From positions 38,797,117 to 38,861,116 of the forward strand of contig CM054179.1 of assembly GCA_028829895.1 (NCBI GenBank): 64,000 nt of DNA, read 5' to 3'. Positions 1 through 11,900 of the stretch are shown piece after piece. The notes below the pieces were generated by a model. That model did not search any database and was not told the DNA's origin. It saw only the letters and a list, made by a program, of their open reading frames with translations. The DNA comes from Sinotaia quadrata. Its lineage: Eukaryota > Mollusca > Gastropoda > Architaenioglossa > Viviparidae. Positions within the stretch are counted from its first letter, which is position 1. Each line of letters starts with the position of its first letter. Position numbers and translations under genes: made by a program.

Positions 1-478
1 AAATCATTTATGTTAGTAAGTAACAGGGCAGAATGAAGTTTTCTCAAGAACTGAATTCTTTAAATAAAAGAGTAGTTAGTATTATATACAAGTACAATAC
101 TATGATTTTAACTATTGCTCCCCAAGCAAGTTTAGAGACTGATTTCATGAGGTTTATCTCTCTGTCGGCTGATGTTATGCACTAGTTTATATATCCATTC
201 CCCACTGGCAATTGTCTTGGAATGTTACTTCAGGAATCTTATACTGGTTTAGAATCTATTTCTAATCCATCTATTTGCAACTTAGGGTAATTTCTTTTGG
301 TTTTTAGTTTGAAAGATTATGGATTGTGTTTTTATTGCTGATAGTTTAAAATCATTATCTGTGAGCCAGGTGGTTTTGTTATTGAGGTCATTCTGCTTCT
401 GGGGTATGCCTTTGATTTTAGATCTTTTGGCTAATTTTTTTATAACTAAAACTTGCTAACACAATAGATCCTTTTGAA

Positions 479-1424
479 CAGGGTTGTAGAGTCAGTCAAA
501 AATGTTTAACTCCAACTCCTGAAATTTTAGGAGTCTGACTGTAGTTTATTACAAATATCATATGGCCTTTAAGTATATTTTTATATGGTGTTATATATAC
601 AAATAGGTGTAAATAAATAAAGAAGTGGCTTTCATATATTTCATTTTTATATTACTTTTTTAATCACAGAATACTATAATACAAAAACCTCAAAAATATT
701 TAATATGATAATGTTTATCTAAATTAAATTGGTTCTTTAAAAAGGTCACTTCCAATAGGTCTGGCTTCATTGTTGTTCTCAAATCAGATTTCAAATCAGG
801 CAGAAAATAAACATTCCACAAGCTGTTGACAGTCAACGCAGCATCTTGAATAATCTCGGGGAAGCTGGGTATTGAATTTTTAGCACACAATTCAGATTTC
901 TCAATCTCTTTCACTAGTTTCAGTGCTTGGTGAAAGATTATTTTGAATTTAGTTAGATATGATGGAGTTTCTCTTTGAAATTTCCCAAATTTAAGCACCA
1001 TTTTTTGGATCAATCCTGTATATCTAAATATTTTTTCTTAAATCTTCATGGTTACTGTTGATGAAGGTGATTGAAAGCTGTCAAATAGTGACCCGGCTAT
1101 CATCTCATCTTCTGTTTGTATACCTTTTATTTTAATGTTTTATATGAACTTCTAATTTTTAAAGCATCAGATTTTGTTGTTTTTAGCTCACTATTTCAAT
1201 AACTTCATAAAGTACTTTATACTTCCATTGTTTAAAATCTAATAAATCAATAATAAACAACTACCTTGAGATGTCATTTAATTTTTTTTTTATCCTATCA
1301 TGTTCAAATGTGGATCTGTCTTAGCTTCAAGTCTTGCAAAATTTGGAGTTGGAGCTAGGACAATTTTACCTACTCCAACTGCACTAAAAAAAACTACTTC
1401 ACAACTCTAACTCTACAACATATC
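479..1424. mobile_element. hAT-like repeat, degenerate
   Basis: The left edge starts CAGGGTTGTAGAGTCAGTC and is followed by a short palindrome around 'aggagtc'. The right edge near 1400-1424 ends in 'aactctacaac', whose complement again begins GTTGTAGAGT. Such GGAGTC-rich CAGGGTTG ends are seen in hAT-type non-autonomous elements. A 107-codon minus-strand frame (690-1013) inside has no motif I recognise. Boundaries and class are tentative. Confidence 0.35.
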
Positions 1425-3738
1425 ACATCTATTTGTTTTATTGAATATTGTCTATTATGATATTTGTTCGTTATAAAATGCTTACCAACCTTGGTAAATT
1501 AACAAAAATTTAAGGTTAACAGTCTATACTTTTTTATAAAATATGAGCAAAACTGTGGACAGAACCTTGTTCAGAGAATGCTTATGTTTTAATCGGTTAT
1601 AACATTAGTTACATAAATTCTGCATGTCTATTGTGCCAATGTAATATTGCTATATCTTTAATACAGTCCAGCTCTTTTCAGGCTGAATGCAGCAGTTAGT
1701 TTTTATATAACTTTTAGCTATTTTCAAGGCTAAATACAGAAGTTAGCTTTTATATAACTCATTGAACTGAAGTGAATACAGTTTCCTTTGAACAGATCTA
1801 AAAAGTAAAATTGAACATCAGTTTGGTCCTTTCCTGCTGGCGCAAAGATCTAGATGGGTAAAAGAAAGTCAAAGCTTACACAGGGACCTTGGTTAGTCGG
1901 CAGAAGCTCTGTGAGAACAAAACCAAGATCTACTACTTTCCCCCTTCTCAGTATGAGTCAGGTGATGGTGTAGAAATTCAAAAGATAATTCAACATTTAA
2001 AAATTTGAAGTATTTTGCTCTATAATAGGTATTGCTCCATTAATAACTCTTTCTTACTGCCTGATTAACTGAAAGTTATATATTTTTTTAATTTAAATTT
2101 AGAGTGCCTAGACTTATACTTTGACCCATTTGAGGAACATTTGACTGAAAATTACTATTTGCAGCCAGTCCTAATAGCAGTGTTACTGAAATTTATGTGT
2201 GCATCTTTATTTCTTTTGTCTCTGTGTATGAATGAATTAAAGAAATGATTTGAGTAAATGAGGCAGGTAAGTAATTAACAATTTGTCTAAATATTAAAAA
2301 CCCTTAAATCAGCATGAATTTGAACATTTGATTTGTTATGATTTATATGAAATGTTTAATCATGAGTGATGGTAATTAAATTGTTAATTACTTATCTTTC
2401 TATGTCTTGTAATTTTCATTTGTTGATGCAAGTGTCACAACATTCTGGTTGGGGGGCTTTAGCATAGAAAAGTTATTAATGGAGTGGCAACACTTATTAA
2501 AAAGGATACCCTAGGATACTCCAGAATACATTCATACTAATTGTAACCCAGGGCATAATGATGATATTCCCTACTGTGGAAAAGGATCCTGCATGGATTA
2601 GCTCCCCAATCAGCAATCAGTTACTTGACCCAGAAGTGATTACAATACCTGTCTGCTGTATATTAAATGTCACCTATTCATTCAGACTTTTCGTTTTATT
2701 TTATCAAATGACTACACCTGTCTATGTGCAAGCCTATACCTCTCTATCAATCTCTGGTGAGTGACCAATCACATTACTGTGTGGCTATATTAGTATATAT
2801 GAACCTTTAACTGCACTGTGGGTGAAGTAAATATAACACATGAAACCAAACATACATCACAGATGCTATATTTATAAAATATTATTATTATAATTATAAA
2901 ATAAAAAATTGAATGAATAAAAAAATCAGAGCAAAGCAATGCTTGCTAGCAGAACTACTAATACAATGGCTAACAGAGAATGGTGAAACTAGTAAGAAAT
3001 ATGTTAAGAAAAAATAGTATATTATTTTCTTAAAATAAATATTCAGTGGAAGTAATACATAATGAATTCATGTAAATGTACATCAAATATTGTTAATGGT
3101 TGCCTGACCTCAGTACTTGATGTATTGTATTTGTAAATATTTTCAAAATTTAAAAGCCAGGTCTACTTTCAAATTACTTGCTGACTGAAGTGATGAAATT
3201 ACTTGATCATAATAGCAAAAGCTAGTAACACTAACACTGTAACAGTAACAGTATACAATTTTGAAATTTGGATTTCATTTTATAAAATTATATTTATACT
3301 GAAAATGAAATATTTCAAACAACAAAGAAAACATATACTATTTTTGTACATTAAAATAATAAAAATTAATATGAAAATGAAATATCAAAATATTTTTTAA
3401 AAACAGTACAAGTGCTATCACATACTTAGACAATTAGTGAATTACACCACTAAAAATAAAATCTAACAAGTAACATATGTTTATAGTGTCAAATGCTTTT
3501 TCAGAATAAAAACCATGTCAAGTTAATTATCATAATGACTGACAGTTTGAACTTATAAATATTAAGACCAATTCCAATCAATTCCAAGGTTCTGACTATA
3601 GGATTTATGTGTCCATTTCTCTAAAATTCTTTTACCAAGCTACTACTAGTACTATTACTACCAATAATGAGTAGTGGATTCACAACAAACAATGTCATAA
3701 AGTGTAAATAAATATGTAACACAATGTAGAGAATAAAT

Positions 3739-3740
<2 letters not shown>

Positions 3741-3777
<37 letters not shown>
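3741..3777. repeat. (AG)n microsatellite
   Basis: An uninterrupted AG dinucleotide run of about 37 bp. The neighbouring sequence is AT-rich and non-coding. Confidence 0.95.
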
Positions 3778-3780
<3 letters not shown>

Positions 3781-5401
3781 TAAAGTTGAACTTCAGTCAA
3801 CATTTATTGGTACAAAGCTACTGACACTGACATGCTATTGTTTAATCCGTAAAGAAAAACATTTTGTAGGTATAAACAGATAAATACTCTTACTGTGCAA
3901 ACCCCATATTTATACTAATTTATATTCAAAACTGAAAGCAAAGATAGAAAAGTAAATTAATGACACCTGAAACAGAAAGTGAAAGACATGGTGTTGAGTC
4001 ATGACCACTGCATACTGAAGGAATATTTTACATAATGATTTTTTAAAGTATACATGTACGAGTAAAAAGTAAGAAAGCAGATTATGTTGCCATGTAGCTG
4101 GATTACAAAACTATGCAAATGGGTAATAAAGGTGGTAGTATTTTTGTTAATGTTTGTAACTGGATAGAGTGAGTTGCATAGTAATCATGCTAGGAAACTA
4201 TAGGTGTAGACAAATTCAGTTCCACTTCCAGCACATGAAGTTTTCAATTTCATAAATTTTGAAAAATAATTAAAATGTTAATTTGACTTAGCCAAAAAAA
4301 AAAGCTTAGCAAACATAAAGCTTTAAAAGATAACTATAAAATTATATTAAATCACGTGAAAAGTTATTGCCATACAAGTGGAGTATATTTAGAAACATTT
4401 ATCTACAGCTTATTTGATCATCATGTGAATGCAAGTGTGTGTACTTTAACTGGGTTGACTGACAACTGTACAAACAATTGTTTTCAATGGTCCAGGAAAT
4501 AAAATTGCATGCATTTCTCATATTTTTTTATTACTGCCTCAGCTAGCTCTACTATTGTAATTTGTATGACAGTTTTCATGGAGGCAAACAAACATTTTAA
4601 AAAAAAATTCCTAGCAGTAAGACTGATAATTTGATATGATTCTGATTATTTAATTTTTTTATCAATATCAGGCATCTTTTAAAAAGTGGTGTGAAACCAT
4701 ATTTAATAACAAAAATACAATTACAAATTACAAAATTATTAAATGTAAATGTTAAACACCAAAATTAAAAGTAAATTAACACATAATATAAATATGACTA
4801 CCAAACAAAATGCTTCATCAGTTCAGGTTATTTGATATCCAGAGGTTGGTGATATTTTTATAGTTATATTTATATGTTAATGAAAGTTTGATAATTAACA
4901 ATGTTAAACATGTTACTCAAAACAATCTCTCTTTTTCATCATTTGAAATAATAATTAGTCAATTAACAATAACACACAAATTACACTATGTAAATAGCCT
5001 TAAATTATTTTTTGTTGTTTAAAATAGAAGTTAAAGAATATCTTGTATCTGTTAAAAAGAAACTCGCCAGTTCTTAACTGTATACAATAATCTTACTTAG
5101 TTACTAACAGAAGCATTCAATAAATGAAAGATAAGATACTAGGCAGAATAAGAAATAAGCAGACGACAGTGAGTACAATAAATTGAATAATTATTAAACA
5201 GTTTCAATAAAAATATAAATATAATTAATGAATGTTTTACTCTGTAAAACTAAAAGTCTAAAGAAGACAGATAAACGTATTATCAAAACCTACTCAAACC
5301 CTTTCTCCCATATTTCTTTATAAATGTATTTTAAAACAAGCATATTATATTCACTGGTGTATACACATACATGTAAAAAAAATCTAGATACATGTACTCA
5401 C

Positions 5402-5464
5402 AATGTGCTCCCTGACTGCGTCGTGGAAAATCTGTTCTTGCAGAGTAACTTCTGGGTCATCCAT
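5402..5464 (-). CDS. first coding exon of an unidentified divergent gene (partial)
   Basis: On the minus strand an ATG at 5464-5462 in fair context opens a 21-codon frame, beginning MDDPEVTLQEQ and ending REHI. It runs directly into a consensus donor (GTGAGT at 5401 downward), phase 0. Local base composition is clearly less AT-rich than the surroundings. The position, about 440 bp upstream of and divergent from the translin start, is typical of a head-to-head pair with a shared promoter. A short upstream reading frame (ATG near 5489) overlaps the main start out of frame. I do not recognise the protein and could not find the next exon in 1-5400, so function is unknown. A chance frame next to a chance donor is possible, but the coincidence of start, bias, donor and promoter position argues against it. 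Confidence 0.5.
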
Positions 5465-5903
5465 TGCATTGAACTTTCCATTCACTCAGTGGCATATAAA
5501 GATGCAATAGGACCAAGGAGACAGTTCTCGTTCTCCTCACCAAGCCTTGTTCTTTAACGACTAGCAGTCTAGTCACTTAGACATTGTTGTCATTCCGCCA
5601 TTTAAATGATACTTCCCACAATCCTGCGTTGTCGTCTGCAAAAATTCTTATTTGGAAATGATTCGTATTGTTTTACTTTCGGTAGGGAGAGTGTGTTCAC
5701 AGAAGTAAATTTTATTTATATATATGCTAAACATTTTTTAAATTCTACATTAATCGGAATTACACATTTTACTAACATATAAAAATTAATGAATGCACGT
5801 TTTAACTGATTAAACTGATAAACATTATGCTAACGTATCATTTATAATTGAACTATACTCCCTTGCATAATGCACAGCTTGAACTGTTTGATTATCAAGC
5901 AAA
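5465..5903. promoter_or_regulatory. putative bidirectional promoter / 5' UTR region
   Basis: The segment lies between the divergent exon and the translin ATG. Its left third is richer in GC than the flanks and contains CCGCCAT near 5596, a YY1-like or initiator-type element often near transcription starts. No TATA box at a persuasive distance was seen. It presumably holds both 5' UTRs. This is inference from layout. Confidence 0.4.
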
Positions 5904-5969
5904 ATGTCAACTAATGCGGTCTTTTCGGAGTTTCAAGAATATCTTGATGCAGACCATGAACGAAAAGAG
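5904..5969 (+). CDS. TSN: translin exon 1 (start codon)
   Basis: 22 codons, MSTNAVFSEFQEYL to ERKE, ending in phase 0 at a GTACAT donor (5970). It corresponds to the N-terminal helix of translin. Confidence 0.9.
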
Positions 5970-8900
5970 GTACATTGAATTAATCATGTTTTTTATTAAA
6001 CCAAATTCGTTATTTCTTTAGAAGTGCAAATCGGCACAGACAGATTGTTCGCGTTTTGTTTATAAATTCATTATCACTATCAGTATGGTCGTACTAATAA
6101 TGAAGGTAATTTTGAGCGCATAATCTTTAAAATATAGGCCTATAATAAATAAAAGATGTAAGCGCTTTACAAAATGAAATGAACATACAATAATAGTATT
6201 ACGCGATACAAAATAAACATATAATATTACAGAGCAAAAGAGTAAAATAAACACATTCAGTAATATACGTGTGTGCATTGCATATACATTAGGCTATAAA
6301 TCATTAAATGCATACAGTGATACACACATATAATGATACACACACACACACACAAGGTTATGATTATTTTACTTTTTTAATCGTTTCTTGAATCTTTTCT
6401 CCTAATAAGCAGATTATTATGACTCAATAAATATTAGGCTAAAATACGATATTATCCCACACATATACGTATGTGTACAGCAGCAGCATTAATAGACAAG
6501 TAATTTCGTAATGCAAACATAAACATATAACACACAAAGGTGCATAATTATAGGTAATATAGAACATAAAGACTAGGGCTGTAAATGAAAAGATGTTTTA
6601 AGAAAGATGCTGTAGTCTGACTGCATTCTAAAGGCGGCTCATTCCGGATGACAGGACCCTGAACTAAGACAGTAAGAGAACATTGACCATGTATTTGAAA
6701 TTTCATTATGGATACACTAAAGATGTGAGCATCAAAAAAAGAACACAGAAGATGAACTGGAATGTACCTGTTTAACTGTAAGTTGGACTTTGTGCTGGAG
6801 TCTATCACTGTGTCAGTGAAACGTGGCAGAATAAGTTGTGCTTGATTCTTTAGTGAACAGGCATCCAATAAAGGGATTAGGAGCTGTATATTGAGGTCTA
6901 GAAACTCTCAAGGTGACCATACATGATTATACATTTGTATTTGCCAAATAATGGTGCAGTATTGCCAAATACATAGTTTCTGGCCTCCACATATGATCAT
7001 AGTTGCTTTCAAAATTTCCTTAGTAAATGATTAACTTTGCCCAGTGTCTTTTAAAGAGCTCAAATGATGCTACACACACACTCAAAAAGTGTATTTATAT
7101 ACCTACTTATCTGGATTATAGGATCACGCATGTACAAACACTGTAAATTAGTAAAATTTTAATGTTATACTATTCTTGTAATTTTCAGAATAATTATAGT
7201 TAGACAGTGACAAATATAATAATTAATTGATGAGCAGGAGAGAGATACAGAGAATCAAGCAATCGTAATGTCCTTGATTTAATTAATTAACCAACTCACT
7301 CAGAGCTTTGAACAGTAGTAATTAGTATATGTAATTATATTATACTTATAGAGAAATTAAATCAAAGATTCTTTACAATTAAACCACTTTATATTTTTAT
7401 ACACTAATATAGTAATAATAAAAAGTCAAAATAAGTGTTCTTATAGGTATATGTGGAAATGAAAATAACTGTTCTGAGTTATCTATGTTATTTACATATA
7501 TTGTACTATGGCAATACTAAAGGTACCATCTAATTCAAACTTTCAAAGTGCATTAACTTGGATAAATGAACTCCTAATTTTGTAGAAGTAAATTGTAAGC
7601 CTATCTTTTCTTAATGTGATTAAATTTAGTTTTTCTGCAATTTTTTTATCACTATAGAGAGCACACAAATTTGTTTTTCAAGTTCAGGATGACATTTACA
7701 TTAATTTCTAGTTTCAGCTTCTAGGAGTATGAGTCTCACATGATCTGCTGCAAGCTTTCTAAATGTTACAAAATTATGGCAGTCTCATACTCATGATACT
7801 GCCATGATCACAGTACACCAGTTGCATATGATCATAAATATGTGTGTCTTAATGATTCAGGAAGCTATGTTTTGAACTTTCTGCAGCAGACAGTGTGGTG
7901 AGCCAAACAGAAGAGAGTTGCAGTAATCAAGACTAGAATAGTCTAAGCTGCTCTGAATGTATTCCTAGTATGTTTTTGTATTAAGAGTACTGCAGAGTAT
8001 GACACCCTTATTTCTCAGCGATTGACAGAGATGAGAGTGCTGCTGCTATTACCAATACCATTCATATTGAAGTGATCATTTTAGCTTCAGTCTTACCTCC
8101 ATTCACTTAGAACATGTTATAGTTCATCTATGACTCAAACATCAGAAATACACTTTTCACTGGATGATAACATTCATTTCCTTTATAGATGGAGAGACTT
8201 AAATAGTTGGGTCACTAGATGAGAGCTGATGATGTTTGAAGGATTGTAGAATTTTTTTCAAAGAACAGAATCTTAATAGTAGATTGATATGTGCTAGTTG
8301 AAGTCCTTGACATTTACAGATATTTTATCTATATTCTTTCACTTTCAGTCAGGTAAGACTTGAACCATGATAGAAACAAGTGTGCTAATGCCAGATACTG
8401 GCTGGTAATGATTTATTAACATTCATGGTCAGTAGTCAAGAGCCACAGAGAGATTAAGCAAAGAAAGAATTTAAATTTTGCCTCATCTAGATGGATTTCT
8501 TTAACAATATTCTGTAAGTGCTTTGTGGATAAACTGTGAGTGTGAGTACTTTTCATAAATGTGCTAAACAGACAGTATAAAGATATCACAATTTTATTGT
8601 TACTAAAATTCATGTAAATGTTAGTACAGATATCAGTAACTTAGCTCAATATTATTTGAAAATATTTACATTTACTATCAAAATACACTGGTTAATTATG
8701 TTGTGAAGGTTAGCTTTTAATTTTGTGTTTTAGCCAAGTCAAAAATCTGCTACGTCTACTGACATTTTAGCATTAATATGACAATTCTAATTCAGAATTA
8801 TTAACCATATTATGAATTTGAATAGAAAATAGCTGCAATGAAACTATAATTAATATATGGCAAATTTAAAGTAAAATAATAGATAGACAGATAGATAGAT

Positions 8901-11900
8901 ATTGTGTAAAAATTAATATTATTTTGTCGCTATTCATTAATAAATACAAATCCCATTCCATGTATTGCAAGGTTTCATGAACAATTAAAAATAACTTAAA
9001 ATATTCAAATCATTATATTTGTGAGATTTAAATATAAAATAATGAACATGATTTTCAATTTTTTTGTTGAGTGGTTAGCTTTCTTTTGTCATTGGTTTAC
9101 CATTATGCTGGACATATATATATGTTGTATATTTTTGTAGGACATTCGTACTGCTGTGAGAGAACTTGAGCAAACAGCACGTGAAATACAAACAACGATG
9201 CAGGCTATTCATCAGCAGACTGGAAACAAGCACTGTCAGGAATTACTATCTGATTAAAGGGATGAAGGGATATGATAATGAAATCTATTGAAAGATTATT
9301 TAGTTCAGTCTGTTACTACTGTGAATATTCTTTCATTTAATGTCTTGATTCTTTTTTACTTTCTAATAATTACATAGCTCTCATGTAATTAATTTAATTT
9401 TTTTATATGAACATCTGAGATATTTATTATAATATTTTATAGTTTGTGAACAGTGTGCATTTTAGTATTATGTTTAGAAATAAAAAGCCAAATGCATTGT
9501 CTACTAAACTTGTAAGTATGCTTATATAAAACTATGAGCAAATCAATTTTTGGCACTGTGCTCATTTTAACGTTTTCGATGGTGCTAATTAATGGCTGTG
9601 GTTTCTTGATACTTGCATATGAAAACTGCACATAAATATTCATTATTTGGTAATAGCTCCAATCTTCATTACTTCTTTAACCTCTGTAAAAATATTATTG
9701 TCAATGTATATAACTGTCTATTAACAACAAAACCTTAAGATTTTTAAGAATGCTTCTATAATTTAAATTGAGTAATATCTATATATAATGTTAGTTTGTG
9801 TGGGTTTTACAGAAATACTTTTTATTATTGTGTTTTTCTGAATTCAAATTGTCTTTAATTACTGTTAATGATTTTGTTGTAGTATTGGAAGTGTGTGATA
9901 AAGTGGATCCACTTTTCTTGAAAGTGAAGGATCAGTTTTCAGTCCTAGAGACAAAAGTTCCAGCAAGTCAATATTACAGGTAAAAATGCTGCTTATAATA
10001 GAAAGTATTTGTAAATCAGATGTGTCACTCATTTCTTGCTGAAAAGACAAGAATCAAGTGAAATATGACACCTGTTTGGAATACATTATCTCCTTAGATA
10101 GACCCCAGTTAGATAGATAGATTGCTTTAAAGATTGATACTTGTTAGGCAGATGTGTTTTGTTTTTAAATTGAAAGTTTGTTAGTTTGAAGATTATCAAG
10201 AACTATAGTGTTCTGTATTTCAGCATTGCCTAAATTTTTGTTTAGGATTTCTGTTTGATTCGTGAATTCTAATTCATTGCAGTACTTTCAATACTTGTCT
10301 TTGACCAGGGTTGTTTCATTTTTTAAAAAAATACATTTTCATGTAAGTTTAAGACCATTTGATTTTGCTGAAATATTTTACTTTTAAAAAAAATCATTGT
10401 CTTTAGAGCATATAGTTATAGTTACCACCATATTAATTTGAGATATATAAATACATAACAGATTACAATAATGTACTTTTGTGATGTAGGTTTAGTGACC
10501 AGAGGTAGTTTATCATGTTATAGCTGTATTAATGTGAGATTTATAAATACATAACAAATTACCTTAACGTACATTTGGTTGATGTAGGTTTAGTGACCAG
10601 AGGCAGTTTGTCATGTTATAGCTGTATTAATGTGAGATTTATCAATACATAACAAATTACAGTAATGTACATTTGGTTGGCGTAGGTTTAGTGACCAGTG
10701 GCGGTTTGTCATGCAGCGTTTAGCATCGCTTGCAGGTCTCCGGATGTATCTCAAAGAAGATCGTCTCATAACCCGACAAGAGGCAGCAGATTTGTTGGGA
10801 GGTAAAGAAAACCAAACTTCCCTTTCTTCTAATTATTTTGCTTATTTTTTTTTTCTGAAGTTGTGCAGATGAAGAACTTATGCTTTGTTTACAAAGTTAG
10901 ATTATAATATGTAAAAAGGATACCTTCTTAGAAAAAAATTAATATCACAGCTTTTTATCTGGGGAACTTTGTTTTTAAAAACAAAAATAATGAACATAAC
11001 TAACTAGATTTCTAAGATGGCTTATTTTTATTAATGACAGCATTGATTTTTCCGTGTAGGTGTGGACTTCAGAGTTTATCACTGTAGAACGTTAGTCTTT
11101 GTCTTTGATTTTACCTCACAAGTTTTCTTACAAGCCAGTTGCAAACAGTTGTTTTGGACAACCTGGCCACCAGACTCAGAAATTAAGTGCCAGCTATCTA
11201 GTCTGCATCTCATACCGCCATGAATTCTATCAACAGAATGTTGAAAAGTGTTTTCTCCCTTTTGTAGATGAAAATCCCTATTTACCCTAATGCAACTGTT
11301 TGAAAGTGATCAGATCAGCCTCATCTGTTGCAATATGCAGGGAGTGGTGGATTAATTTATTGCAAAAGTAACATCATGCATAATGTGAACATGTATGTCC
11401 AATGTATTTGTGTATTTGGATAAAAACTTGCCCTTACTCCACCATAAACTATGAGTAATGTCATACTGTAGCAGAAAGCATGTTTGCTGCAAATCACTCA
11501 ACTTCACAGGTCACTATGAAATTGGTGTAAAATCTGTAATTTAACCTGGTAATTAATTTTGTATGAATAAAAAGAGCATAAAAATCAGATTGTTTATATT
11601 AGTTTAACACTAATAAGAATGACAAGGTTTATTGTTTACTTCTGCATAATTAGGAGTTTGTTAATCTATTTGTGCTCTGAAAGTTCGAATTAAACATTAG
11701 CATGCACATAGCATAAATATCTAACTCATACAGAATTACTTTCATTTCCAATGGCTTTCATCTTGCATACCAGTATAATCACTTACTTTAATTATAATTT
11801 ATTAATGAATATATAAAGTATGCAATGGTACAGGGATCTTGGATTTTGTTTTGTTTTGTAATAATACAGTTACACACACTACTTTTAAGAGCTTTAGTCA

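Larger units (their letters stand above)
1..5401. other. AT-rich non-coding stretch left of the divergent exon
   Basis: No coding exon can be defended here. The longest open frames are short, lack family features and are probably chance. The stretch holds a hAT-like repeat near its left end (about 479-1424), an AG microsatellite at 3741-3777, and an AATAAA on the minus strand at 3803-3808. That signal could belong to the minus-strand gene starting at 5464, but I could not connect it to an exon. Confidence 0.5.

Noticed and set aside
3900..4010. Possible second exon of the divergent gene after TTCCTTCAG
   Set aside because: The frame is short, low in complexity and shows no conserved feature; it could not be linked with confidence.
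6548..6868. 106-codon minus-strand frame in translin intron 1
   Set aside because: No domain, no splice context, no compositional support; length is possible by chance in 64 kb.
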